The notes: a model not told the origin generated them from the letters alone. DNA of 14,319 nucleotides from Lysobacter sp966185905 (GCA_966185905.1 CBIFVU010000080.1:1-14319); one strand, 5' to 3'. Positions 7,219 to 14,290 are shown, counted from the stretch's first letter. Numbers and translations are program-made.

Positions 7219-7890
7219 ATGGATGCCGCCCACAGCCGCTCGCCGCTCCCGCCCCATCGCGCCGGACGCCATCGCCGCGCGCCGATCCTCACCGCCAGCG
7301 CCGGCCTGCTGCTGGCCGCCCTCGCCGCCCAGGCCAGCGGCCGGCTGCCGCCCCTGCCGATGGAACCCCAACGCTTCGCCAGTTACGCCGCCTGCAAGGC
7401 CCACCTGCAACAGCGCCATCGCGAAGACAGCGCCCGCGCCGATGCCCGACCGCGCCCGGTCGAGGCCGGCGGCAGCGTGCAGACCGTGGTCAGTACCGAT
7501 GGCGTGGTCGAGGCCGGTCGCCGCCATGCCCGCTACCGCGTCCAGATCGGCTGGCTCGGGCGCGACAGCGCGCGCAACGCCATCGACGGCATGATCCAGA
7601 CCCAGTATTCCTACGAAGAGACCCTGTTGGAGTGCAAGGGCCGCACCCTGACCGGCGAGACCGTCGATGGCTATCACTCGCCGGGATATGAGCCGGTCGC
7701 ACCTGAAGCCGCGCCTGAAGCCGCACCTGAAACCAGGCCGGAAGCCGGGCCGCAAAGCGCGCCCTCGCCAGGGCCCGTCCCGGCGCCCTCGCCCAGCCTT
7801 CCGCCCAACCCTCCGCCCGCATCGGCGCCTGCCGAACGCCCGGCGGGCGCAGCGACCGCAGGCGACAACGCCCCTGAACGCCGAGGATGA
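7219..7890 (+). CDS. Exported protein of unknown function with Pro/Ala tail (223 aa)
   Basis: I do not recognise the family. The ATG at 7219 is chosen because AGGA lies 10 nt upstream (7205-7208) and a signal peptide follows; a GTG at 7174 would add 15 residues without a ribosome site. Seen: a basic N-region (HRAGRHRR, residues 13-20), hydrophobic core LTASAGLLLAALAA, and likely cleavage after AQA at residue 39. A globular part (~45-158) contains RFASYAACKAHL, YRVQIGWLGRDSARNAIDG and YSYEETLLECKGRTLTGE. The only two cysteines, C59 and C139, could form one disulfide after export. Residues ~160-223 are a disordered Pro/Ala/Glu tail opening with APEA repeats, like a periplasmic spacer or cell-wall-spanning stretch. 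It lies on the same strand as the large repeat protein but is separated from it by strong hairpins, so it probably has its own promoter. A functional link between the two is conceivable but unproven. Confidence 0.8.
   Translation: MDAAHSRSPLPPHRAGRHRRAPILTASAGLLLAALAAQASGRLPPLPMEPQRFASYAACKAHLQQRHREDSARADARPRPVEAGGSVQTVVSTDGVVEAGRRHARYRVQIGWLGRDSARNAIDGMIQTQYSYEETLLECKGRTLTGETVDGYHSPGYEPVAPEAAPEAAPETRPEAGPQSAPSPGPVPAPSPSLPPNPPPASAPAERPAGAATAGDNAPERRG
7699..7734 (+). repeat. Three copies of a 12-bp repeat coding APEA
   Basis: GCACCTGAAGCC, GCGCCTGAAGCC and GCACCTGAAACC follow in direct tandem and encode APEA-APEA-APET at the start of the Pro/Ala tail of the 7219 gene. Being a multiple of three, gain or loss of a copy would keep the frame and change only tail length. 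Confidence 0.85.
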
Positions 7891-7938
7891 ACCGGTCCAC
7901 CGGGCGCCGCAGGCGCGTCCCGCGCGCCCCGCCTCGAA

Positions 7939-7967
7939 TTGACCGCCCTGCCCCCGGCGCCTAGAAT
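7939..7967 (+). promoter_or_regulatory. Sigma-70 promoter of tRNA-Thr
   Basis: TTGACC (7939-7944, 5/6) and TAGAAT (7962-7967, 5/6) are separated by exactly 17 nt, the best promoter match in the window. Transcription should start near 7974, a few bases before the mature tRNA at 7979. The stretch after the -10 is GC-rich (TGCCGCCT), the discriminator type associated with stringent (ppGpp) control of stable RNA genes; that regulation is inference. Confidence 0.85.
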
Positions 7968-7978
7968 TGCCGCCTCTC

Positions 7979-8054
7979 GCCGGAATAGCTCAGTTGGTAG
8001 AGCGGCGCATTCGTAATGCGTAGGTCGCAGGTTCGACTCCTGTTTCCGGCACCA
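7979..8054 (+). tRNA. tRNA-Thr, anticodon CGU
   Basis: A complete 76-nt cloverleaf. The acceptor stem is GCCGGAA (7979-7985) with TTCCGGC (8044-8050), then A and an encoded CCA. The D arm is GCTC-AGTTGGTA-GAGC. The anticodon stem GCGCA/TGCGT encloses loop TTCGTAA, giving anticodon CGT at 8012-8014, which reads ACG (Thr). The T arm is GCAGG-TTCGACT-CCTGT. It resembles E. coli thrW closely. It is a single-gene unit with its own promoter and terminator. No copy of its 3' end was noticed elsewhere in the window, so there is no sign of an integrated element here. Confidence 0.98.
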
Positions 8055-8065
8055 ATTGCGACAGA

Positions 8066-8091
8066 AGGCCGCCCCGCAGGGCGGCCTCTTT
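8066..8091 (+). terminator. Intrinsic terminator of tRNA-Thr
   Basis: A perfect 9-bp stem AGGCCGCCC / GGGCGGCCT with loop CGCA is followed by CTTT, 12 nt after the tRNA CCA end. The short T-stretch is weak but the stem is very stable. Confidence 0.85.
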
Positions 8092-8127
8092 GGTTTCCGC
8101 CCTCCACAGGCGCGTGGCCGGCCGCCG

Positions 8128-8162
8128 CGAACAAGACAAGCTGCGCAGACCGCGCCTGCGCA
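8128..8162 (-). terminator. Candidate terminator of the 8173-9327 gene
   Basis: Reading the minus strand just past the stop codon, TGCGCAG-GCGCGGT-CTGCGCA forms a 7-bp stem with a 7-nt loop (8142-8162). The tail GCTTGTCTTGTTC is T-rich for this genome. It faces the tRNA terminator, so the convergent units are insulated from each other. Confidence 0.5.
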
Positions 8163-8172
8163 ACGGTGTCAC

Positions 8173-9327
8173 TCACAACCCCCAGGCATTGCCCGGCTCG
8201 ATCCGCCCCTCCAGCGCAGGCTGCTCCCGCGGCACCAACCGCACCCGGGCGCCATCGATCCGCAGTTGCACGCATTCGCCGTGGCTGAACTTCGCCCGCC
8301 GCACCGAAACGCTGACCTGGCTCAGGCACAACCGCTCCAGGTCGGGGCGCAGCATCCACTGCATCGCCTGGGTCGGGCCGGTTTGCCCGTTTTCGCGCAC
8401 GGCGGCACGGCCCTGGCCATCGGCCTGGAGGAACACCGCGCGCTCGCCCGGCCGGTCCGGCCGGATCACGACCAGGGTGTTGCCGATCAAGCGCGCGCGC
8501 AGTGCTTCGGCCTCGCGCAGGCCGGTGGCGGAGAGTTTGCGCGGATCGCCCGCGGCCAGCCGGCCGGGGAAGGGAAAGCCGCTTTCCATGCGCCAGAGCA
8601 CTCGCTCGCCAGCCACGCTCACGCTGCGGCATTGGCCCGCCTGGGGCGCCTGCCCGGGCTCGCCGATGCACAGGCCGCGCTTGGGGTCGTAAGCCCAGCG
8701 GATCGGCAGCACGTGGGTGCCGGCGATGTAGTCCGGGTCGTTGCCTTCTTCCAGCGCCAGCACGTGGCCGCTGCCGTCGGCCTGGAAATGGTAAGCGCCG
8801 TTGTCGCCCGCGCCGCCCAGGCTCTGGGCGAGGAAGGTGTTGCCGACCAGGGCCTCGACCGCCTCGCGGCCGCTCAGTGCACGCACCGGCCGGCCTGTCG
8901 CGCGCGCCTCCATGCCCCAGGCATCGCCGGGCAACACTTGGCCGTGGCCGCGGCCGCCGTCTGCAGTGGGCCAATCGGCGAGCGCCCCATCGACGCGGAT
9001 CTCGCGGCAGTCCGGTTCGCGGAAGGGCTGGCCGGGCGGCGCGGTGCACAACTTGCGGTCGGTGCGCGCGCCCCAGCGCAGCGCTTGCGGCGCGGCCATC
9101 GCGCCGTCCTTGCGCACTGCGCGCCAGCCGCTGCCGTCGCCGGCGTAGAAGGCGGCCGTTTCGGTGCCGGCGCCGGTCGTCTCCACCAGGGTGTTCTCGA
9201 CCAGGACATAGACCGCCTTACTGGGATCGTCGCGGGCGGGCCCACCGGGCGCCACGGCCTGCGCGGCCAGGCCGTCCAGCGACCAGGCCATCAGCGCCAC
9301 GCCCAGCCATCGCATTCTCTCGCGCAT
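8173..9327 (-). CDS. Exported triple-repeat protein of unknown family (384 aa)
   Basis: I do not recognise the family. The start at 9327 is set by AAGGAG 8 nt upstream and the signal peptide after it: MRERMRWLGVALMAWSLDGLAAQA, cleavage likely after AQA at residue 24. The mature protein is three copies of one module (residues ~37-141, 154-262, 274-384). Shared features, in order: an L-V/I-x-N-T strand (N45-T46, N163-T164, N283-T284); an aromatic strand then A-G/D-G-x-G (AGDGSG, ADGSG, ADGQG); a W (W85, W211, W324); LC then a second C (C94/C107, C220/C233, C334/C352); and a G-D/N-x end (GDAWGM, GDPRKL, GNAWGL). All six cysteines are in these pairs, as expected for an exported disulfide protein. 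There is no lipobox, membrane anchor or catalytic motif. It is transcribed alone, convergent with tRNA-Thr and downstream of ispH after a 404-bp gap, so it is probably not part of that operon. Confidence 0.85.
   Translation of the reverse strand: MRERMRWLGVALMAWSLDGLAAQAVAPGGPARDDPSKAVYVLVENTLVETTGAGTETAAFYAGDGSGWRAVRKDGAMAAPQALRWGARTDRKLCTAPPGQPFREPDCREIRVDGALADWPTADGGRGHGQVLPGDAWGMEARATGRPVRALSGREAVEALVGNTFLAQSLGGAGDNGAYHFQADGSGHVLALEEGNDPDYIAGTHVLPIRWAYDPKRGLCIGEPGQAPQAGQCRSVSVAGERVLWRMESGFPFPGRLAAGDPRKLSATGLREAEALRARLIGNTLVVIRPDRPGERAVFLQADGQGRAAVRENGQTGPTQAMQWMLRPDLERLCLSQVSVSVRRAKFSHGECVQLRIDGARVRLVPREQPALEGRIEPGNAWGL
8176..9219 (-). repeat. Three protein-level tandem modules (~110-120 aa)
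   Basis: The modules lie at about 9219-8905, 8868-8542 and 8508-8176 (reading direction minus). The conserved N-T pairs are 118 and 120 residues apart. The inter-cysteine spacing is 12, 12 and 17 residues. Similarity is visible in protein but not obvious in DNA, so duplication is old. Confidence 0.75.
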
Positions 9328-9335
9328 CGGTCGCT

Positions 9336-9341
9336 CTCCTT
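9336..9341 (-). promoter_or_regulatory. Strong ribosome binding site, AAGGAG
   Basis: The minus strand reads AAGGAG followed by 8 nt and the ATG at 9327. It selects this start over the upstream in-frame ATG at 9393 and the internal ATG at 9315. Confidence 0.8.
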
Positions 9342-9683
9342 GTGCGGCATCGCGCCGGCCGGCGCGGGGTCCTGCGCTCGGCAGAGCGACCATTCTGCCG
9401 CCGCGGTGCCGGGGCGCAAGCAGTCGGCGGCGAGGCGGACGCTACGGTGGGAAGCGCCGCGGGAGGCGCAAGGCCCCTGTTGGATCGCGAACGGGCCGGC
9501 CGATCAAGGGCGCGGCGAATCAGGGCGCAGGCCCGGCCGGCGTGCGGGCGCAAGGGCCACGAGCCGCCCATGCAGCGCCCCACGGACAGACCGCACAGGG
9601 TGTGCCGGGCGAATCCGTCCTTGGGCGGCGCCCGGGGGCCGCCTGTCGGGGGCCTGTGGGCAAAGGCGGCCCGGGAAAGCGGC

Positions 9684-9705
9684 GAGGCCCGCATGCGCGG
9701 GCCTC
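9684..9705 (-). terminator. Candidate terminator after ispH
   Basis: A perfect 9-bp stem GAGGCCCGC / GCGGGCCTC with a 4-nt loop lies 27 nt beyond the ispH stop. On the minus strand it is followed by GCCGCTTTCC, which has only a short T-stretch. It probably ends the ileS-lspA-ispH transcript. Confidence 0.55.
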
Positions 9706-9731
9706 GGTGGTCCTCGCGCCGGCCCGCAGGC

Positions 9732-10682
9732 TCAGCCGATCAGTTGCAGGCGCAGTTCCTTGGGCAGTGCGAACACCATGTTCTCCGGCTCGCCGTCGAG
9801 GTCGGCGATGGAGCTCGCGCCCAGTTCGCCCAAGCGGTCGATGACCCCGCGCACCAGCACTTCCGGCGCCGACGCGCCGGCGGTGATGCCCACGCGCTTG
9901 CGTCCGGCGACCCACTGCGGATCGATCTCGTCGGCGCCGTCGATCAAGTAGGCGGCCACGCCTTCGCGCTCGGCCAGCTCGCGCAGGCGATTGGAGTTGG
10001 AGCTGTTGGGCGAGCCGACCACCAACACCAGGTCGCAGCGCGCGGCCAGTTCGCGCACGGCGTCCTGGCGGTTCTGGGTGGCATAGCAGATGTCGTCGTT
10101 CTTCGGGCCCTGGATCGCCGGGAACTTGGCGCGCAGCGCCTCGATCACGCTGCGGGTGTCGTCCACCGACAAGGTGGTCTGGGTGGTGTAAGCCAGGTTG
10201 TCGGGCTGGCCGACCTGCAGGGCGGCGACATCGTCCACGTCTTCGACCAGGTAGATCTGGCCCGAGCCGGCTTCGCGCCGCCATTGGCCCATCGTGCCCT
10301 CGACCTCGGGGTGGCCTTCGTGTCCGATCAGGACCACGTCGCGGCCGGCGCGGCAGTGGCGCGAGACTTCCAGGTGGACCTTGGTCACCAGCGGACAAGT
10401 GGCGTCGAAGACCTTGAGCCCGCGCCGCTCGGCTTCCGCGCGCACGGCCTTGGACACGCCGTGGGCGCTGAAGATCACGGTCGCGCCGTCGGGCACTTCG
10501 TCGAGCTCTTCGACGAAGACCGCGCCGCGCTGCTTGAGGTCGTCGACCACGAAGCGGTTGTGCACCACCTCGTGGCGCACGTAGATCGGCGCGCCGAGGG
10601 TCTCGATGGCGCGCTTGACGATCTCGATGGCGCGGTCGACGCCGGCGCAGAAGCCGCGGGGGTTGGCGAGCAGGAGGTCCAT
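9732..10682 (-). CDS. ispH: 4-hydroxy-3-methylbut-2-enyl diphosphate reductase IspH (316 aa)
   Basis: IspH performs the last step of the MEP pathway, reducing HMBPP to IPP and DMAPP with a [4Fe-4S] cluster in the cytoplasm. The full length matches the E. coli enzyme (316 aa). The three cluster ligands are present: C12 (NPRGFCAGVDRAI), C96 (DATCPLVTKVH) and C199 (DDICYATQNRQ). Substrate-site residues are H41 (EVVHN), H74 (SAHGVS), H124 and the proton donor E126 (GHEGHPEVEGT), T167 (YTTQTTLSVDDT) and the SPNSSNSNRL loop. The ATG at 10682 places the first cysteine at residue 12 as in the family; the frame stays open further upstream over lspA but that part is nonsense. GGAG lies about 11 nt upstream, a rather long spacing. 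It is last in the ileS-lspA-ispH cluster, 100 bp after lspA. The assignment is firm. Confidence 0.98.
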   Translation of the reverse strand: MDLLLANPRGFCAGVDRAIEIVKRAIETLGAPIYVRHEVVHNRFVVDDLKQRGAVFVEELDEVPDGATVIFSAHGVSKAVRAEAERRGLKVFDATCPLVTKVHLEVSRHCRAGRDVVLIGHEGHPEVEGTMGQWRREAGSGQIYLVEDVDDVAALQVGQPDNLAYTTQTTLSVDDTRSVIEALRAKFPAIQGPKNDDICYATQNRQDAVRELAARCDLVLVVGSPNSSNSNRLRELAEREGVAAYLIDGADEIDPQWVAGRKRVGITAGASAPEVLVRGVIDRLGELGASSIADLDGEPENMVFALPKELRLQLIG

Positions 10683-10688
10683 GGGGCG

Positions 10689-10694
10689 ATTGTA
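10689..10694 (-). promoter_or_regulatory. Candidate -10 element directly upstream of ispH
   Basis: The minus strand reads TACAAT (5/6 to TATAAT), ending 6 nt before the ispH ATG. If used, transcription would start at or next to the A of the ATG, giving a leaderless message. No TTGACA-like -35 is seen at the right distance, so this is only a candidate internal promoter within the lspA-ispH gap. Confidence 0.25.
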
Positions 10695-10782
10695 CTCCGG
10701 TCGCGATCGGGGGGCTGTGCGGAACGGGAACGGGCGCAGAGGAGCGGGAAACCGGCAAGCGCGGCGGCGTCCCGCTCTGCGC

Positions 10783-11280
10783 TCATTCTTGCTTCTGCTT
10801 GCTGAACAGCCCGAGCGCCGCGATCCCGACCGCCCCGGCGACGATGGCCGAATCGGCCACGTTGAACGAGGGCCAGTGGTAGTCGCGCCAGTACCACTGG
10901 ATGAAGTCGACCACATGGCCGTGGACGAAGCGGTCGATCACATTGCCCAGCGCGCCGCCGATCACCAGCGCGTAGGGCAGCGCGGTCTTCCAGTCGCCGC
11001 GCTCGGTGCGCGAAAGCCAGTGCCCGAGCAAGCCGCTGATGCCGACCGCCAGGGCCATGAAGAAATACTTCTGCCAGCCTCCCGCATCGCTGAGGAAGCT
11101 GAAGGCCGCGCCGGTGTTGTAGCTGCGATACCAGTTCCAGAAACCGTCGATGACCGGCACCGCCGTGTACTCGGGCAGCGCGGCCAGCACCCAGGCCTTG
11201 GTCCACTGGTCCAGCCCGATCACCACGATCGAGACGATCAGCCAGGGCAGCGCGTTCTTGGCGGGTTTGCTTGCGGTCAT
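10783..11280 (-). CDS. lspA: Lipoprotein signal peptidase LspA (165 aa)
   Basis: LspA (signal peptidase II) is an inner-membrane aspartyl protease that removes the signal peptide from diacylglyceryl-modified prolipoproteins. Length is typical. Four membrane segments are visible, around residues 11-29, 70-89, 99-116 and 141-160. The catalytic aspartates are D116 in GNVIDRF and D143 in FNVADSAI; the conserved D24 (LDQWTK) and YNTGAAFSFL (54-63) are also present. The ATG at 11278-11280 fits the family N-terminus, although I see no clear ribosome site. It lies 73 bp after ileS and 100 bp before ispH, the usual association. The window contains no lipobox protein that would be its obvious client. 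Confidence 0.97.
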   Translation of the reverse strand: MTASKPAKNALPWLIVSIVVIGLDQWTKAWVLAALPEYTAVPVIDGFWNWYRSYNTGAAFSFLSDAGGWQKYFFMALAVGISGLLGHWLSRTERGDWKTALPYALVIGGALGNVIDRFVHGHVVDFIQWYWRDYHWPSFNVADSAIVAGAVGIAALGLFSKQKQE

Positions 11281-11327
11281 GGGAAGCCGTGGAATGAGGA
11301 GCGATGGAGGGAGGGATCGGAGCCTGG

Positions 11328-11353
11328 GCCCGGGGCGGCGTACCGCCCGGGGC
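11328..11353 (-). other. Hairpin in the ileS-lspA gap
   Basis: GCCC + GGGCGG pairs with CCGCCC + GGGC around a CGTA loop, with a single G-G mismatch, immediately after the ileS stop codon. No T-run follows on the minus strand, so it is more likely an intercistronic structure (processing, stability or partial attenuation) than a full terminator. Confidence 0.45.
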
Positions 11354-14290
11354 TCAGAACCAGCGCCGGTCTTCGCCGGGGCCTTCGAGGTTGCTCACGC
11401 AGCGCCCGCACAGTTCCGGATGGGCCGGGTCTGCGCCCACGTCGGCGCGGTAATGCCAGCAGCGCACGCACTTGGGCTTGGCGGTCGGCGCGGCCAGCAC
11501 GGCGATGTCGTGCAGGGCGTCGTCGGCGATCACTTCCACATCGCCGCTGATGAACAAGAAACGCAGCTCGTCGGCCACCGGCGCCAGCCAGTTCTGGTCG
11601 GCCACGCCGCAGCGCAGCGCGATCTCGGCCTCCAGCGCCGCGCCGATCTCGCCGGCCGCGCGCATGGGTTCGAGCACCTTGGCGACCTGGTCGCGCAAGG
11701 CCAGCAGGCGCTTGAAGTCCTCGTCCGAGAGCGCGGCGTCGGCCGGCAACGGCGCCAGGCCGTCGTACCAGGTGGTGAACAGCACATTGTCCTCGCGCGC
11801 GCCGCGGTCGGTGCCGGCCGGCAGGTGCCGCCACATCTCGTCGGCAGTGAAGGCCAGGATCGGCGCGATCCAGCGCACGAAGGCCTCGGCGATGCGGTAC
11901 ATCGCGGTCTGCGCCGAACGCCGGCCGCGCGAATCCTCGCCCATGGTGTACAGGCGATCCTTGGTCACGTCCAGGTACAACGAACCCAGGTCGACGCTGC
12001 AGAAGTTCGACAGCAGTTGCACGATCTCGGCGAAGTCGTAGCGCTCGTAGGCCGCGGCGATGCGGTCCTGCAGTTCGCTGGCGCGATGCACGATCCAGCG
12101 GTCCAGCGCGACCATGCCCTCCACCGGGATCAGATCGCGGGCCGGCTCGAAGCCGTTGAGGTTGCCCAGCAGGAAGCGCGCGGTGTTGCGGATGCGGCGA
12201 TACACATCGGCGTTCTGCTTGAGGATCTTGTCGGAGACCGACATCTCGGCGCTGAAGTCGGTGGACGCCACCCACAGCCGCAGCACGTCGGCGCCCATGG
12301 CGTCGATCACCTTCTGCGGCACCACCACGTTGCCCAGCGACTTGGACTGCTTCTTGCCCTGCTCGTCCACGGTGAAACCGTGGGTCAGCACTTGCCGGTA
12401 CGGCGCCGCGCCGTCCATCGCCACGCCGGTCAGCAGCGCGCTGTGGAACCAGCCGCGGTGCTGGTCGGAACCTTCCAGGTACAGGTCGGCCGGCTTGCGC
12501 AGCCCGTCCTCCGGGCGCTGCGCCAGCACGCACTCGTGGCTGGCGCCGGAATCGAACCAGACATCGAGGATGTCGCTGGCCTTTTCGTAGTCGCCGGCCT
12601 CATCGCCGAGCAGTTGCTCGGCGCTCATCGCATACCAGGCTTCCACGCCTTCGCGCTCCACCGCGTCGGCGACCTGGCGCATGATCTCCACCGTGCGCGG
12701 ATGCGGCAGGCCGGTCTCGCGATGGAAGAACAGCGCGATCGGAACGCCCCAGTAGCGCTGGCGCGAGATGGTCCAGTCCGGCCGGCTCTCGATCATGTTG
12801 TAGATGCGCGACTCGCCCCAGCCCGGGATCCAGGTCACGCCCGGGATCGCCGCCAGCGCGTCGCGGCGCAGCCCGGCCTGGTCCATCGAGATGAACCATT
12901 GCGGCGTGGCCCGGAACACCACCGGGGTCTTGTGCCGCCAGCAATGCGGATAGCTGTGCTTGAGCCGCCCGGTCGCCAGCAGCGCGCCGTTCTCGCGCAG
13001 GATCTGCAGCAACAGCGCATCGCTCTTGAAGATGTGCTGGCCGGCCAGGGCGTGGCCGCCGGCCGCCGGGGTGGAAGGCAGGTACAGGCCGCGCCCGTCC
13101 ACCGGGTTGATCTGGGCGGCGGTGTAGCGCGCCACCAGGCCGTACTTGAGCGAGACCGCGTAGTCCTCCTGGCCGTGGCCGGGCGCGGTGTGCACCGCGC
13201 CGGTGCCGGCGTCGGTGGTGACGTGCTCGCCCAGCAGCACCGGGATCTCGCGGTCGGCGTAGAAAGGATGGCGCAAGCGCAGGCCCTCGAAGGCCTCGCC
13301 CGGGTGCGCCGCCCCGTCGCGGGCCCCCACGCTGTGGCCCTGCTTGAGCGCCTCGGGCTGGGCGATCGCCGCCAGCACCCCAGCGACCAGCTCGCTGGCG
13401 ATCAGCAGGTACTCCGGTCGCTGGCCCGGTTCCTTGAACAGCGCGTCCTCGCCCGGCTCGACCCGCACCAGCGAGTATTCCACCTGTGCGCCCATCGACA
13501 CCGCCAGGCTGGCCGGCAAGGTCCACGGCGTGGTGGTCCAGATCGGCACCGACAAGGGGCTGCCGTCGTCCTGCACGCCGAACACGTCGAACACGCGCTT
13601 GCGGTCCAGGACCGGATAGCGCACGTAGATCTGGGTGGATTCCTTGTCCTGGTACTCGATCTCGGCCTCGGCCAGGGCCGAGCCGCAATCGAAGCACCAA
13701 TGCACCGGCTTGGAGCCGCGCGCCAGATGGCCGCGTTCGACGATCTTGGCCAGCGAACGCATGATGTCCGCCTCGTAGCGGAAATCCATGGTCAGGTACG
13801 GCCGCTCCCAGTCGCCGATCACGCCCAGGCGCTTGAAGTCGCGGCGCTGCAGGTCGATCTGGGTGGTCGCGTACTCGCGGCACTTGGCGCGGAACTGGGC
13901 CGCGTCGAGCTTGTCGCCGACCTTGCCGAACTCCTTCTCGACCTTGTGCTCGATCGGCAGGCCGTGGCAGTCCCAACCCGGCACATAGGGCGCGTCGAAG
14001 CCGGCCAGCAGCCGCGACTTGACCACGATGTCCTTGAGCACTTTGTTGAGCGCATGGCCGATGTGGATCTCGCCGTTGGCGTACGGCGGGCCGTCGTGCA
14101 GCACGAAGCGGCGCTCGCGGTCCTTCACCTTCTCGCGGATGCGCTGGTACAGGCCTTCGCTCTCCCAGCGCGCCAGGGTCTCCGGCTCGCGCTTGGGCAG
14201 GTCGCCGCGCATCGGGAAATCGGTCGCCGGCAGCAGCAAGCTGGCCTTGTACGGGTTGCCGGAAGCGGGTTGGCTCGGGTCGTTGGTCAC
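11354..14290 (-). CDS. ileS: Isoleucyl-tRNA synthetase (978 aa)
   Basis: A class I aminoacyl-tRNA synthetase that charges tRNA-Ile and hydrolyses misactivated valine; cytoplasmic. The start is a GTG at 14288-14290, placing the family N-terminus (NPYKASLLLPATDFPMRGDLPKREP) 11 residues in; the frame has no stop before the window end, so a slightly longer form cannot be excluded. HIGH is at residues 76-79. The second signature is KQSKS (647-651) rather than KMSKS. The CP1 editing domain has TTTPWTLPAS (252-261) and HTAPGHGQEDY with H367 and D376. The C-terminal zinc finger has C941, C944, C961 and C964. Length is about 40 residues over E. coli, partly in CP1. It is first of the ileS-lspA-ispH cluster. 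Odd points: the editing-site position equivalent to E. coli N250 is Ser261, and the KMSKS Met is Gln. Confidence 0.98.
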   Translation of the reverse strand: MTNDPSQPASGNPYKASLLLPATDFPMRGDLPKREPETLARWESEGLYQRIREKVKDRERRFVLHDGPPYANGEIHIGHALNKVLKDIVVKSRLLAGFDAPYVPGWDCHGLPIEHKVEKEFGKVGDKLDAAQFRAKCREYATTQIDLQRRDFKRLGVIGDWERPYLTMDFRYEADIMRSLAKIVERGHLARGSKPVHWCFDCGSALAEAEIEYQDKESTQIYVRYPVLDRKRVFDVFGVQDDGSPLSVPIWTTTPWTLPASLAVSMGAQVEYSLVRVEPGEDALFKEPGQRPEYLLIASELVAGVLAAIAQPEALKQGHSVGARDGAAHPGEAFEGLRLRHPFYADREIPVLLGEHVTTDAGTGAVHTAPGHGQEDYAVSLKYGLVARYTAAQINPVDGRGLYLPSTPAAGGHALAGQHIFKSDALLLQILRENGALLATGRLKHSYPHCWRHKTPVVFRATPQWFISMDQAGLRRDALAAIPGVTWIPGWGESRIYNMIESRPDWTISRQRYWGVPIALFFHRETGLPHPRTVEIMRQVADAVEREGVEAWYAMSAEQLLGDEAGDYEKASDILDVWFDSGASHECVLAQRPEDGLRKPADLYLEGSDQHRGWFHSALLTGVAMDGAAPYRQVLTHGFTVDEQGKKQSKSLGNVVVPQKVIDAMGADVLRLWVASTDFSAEMSVSDKILKQNADVYRRIRNTARFLLGNLNGFEPARDLIPVEGMVALDRWIVHRASELQDRIAAAYERYDFAEIVQLLSNFCSVDLGSLYLDVTKDRLYTMGEDSRGRRSAQTAMYRIAEAFVRWIAPILAFTADEMWRHLPAGTDRGAREDNVLFTTWYDGLAPLPADAALSDEDFKRLLALRDQVAKVLEPMRAAGEIGAALEAEIALRCGVADQNWLAPVADELRFLFISGDVEVIADDALHDIAVLAAPTAKPKCVRCWHYRADVGADPAHPELCGRCVSNLEGPGEDRRWF

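Larger units (their letters stand above)
9328..9731. other. Intergenic region between ispH and the triple-repeat gene
   Basis: In these 404 bp I find no credible gene; the minus-strand frame 9218-9694 is Arg/Pro/Ala-rich and runs antiparallel in composition to any known family. It contains the ispH-side hairpin (9684-9705), a second GC hairpin (GGCGGC ... GCCGCC around 9624-9642), and must hold the promoter of the 8173-9327 gene, for which I could not identify convincing hexamers. Confidence 0.55.

Noticed and set aside
7667..7942. Plus-strand frame with HLKP/GRKP repeats, resembling a histone-H1-like basic protein
   Set aside because: The basic repeats are the second-frame reading of the 12-bp APEA repeat in the 7219 gene; there is no ribosome site and it runs into the tRNA promoter.
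7979..8054. tRNA-Thr as an integration site for a mobile element
   Set aside because: No integrase gene in the window and no direct repeat of the tRNA 3' end noticed; the flanking genes match the host's composition.
8173..9327. Triple-repeat protein as part of the ileS-lspA-ispH operon
   Set aside because: A 404-bp gap with a perfect 9-bp hairpin after ispH separates them, and the gene has its own strong ribosome site.
9520..10758. 412-codon minus-strand frame over ispH
   Set aside because: Out-of-frame Arg/Pro-rich shadow of ispH, which has all its cluster cysteines in the correct frame.
8502..10805. 767-codon plus-strand frame crossing ispH and the triple-repeat gene
   Set aside because: It spans two confirmed minus-strand genes and an intergenic gap, with Arg-rich composition changing at gene borders, as expected of a shadow.
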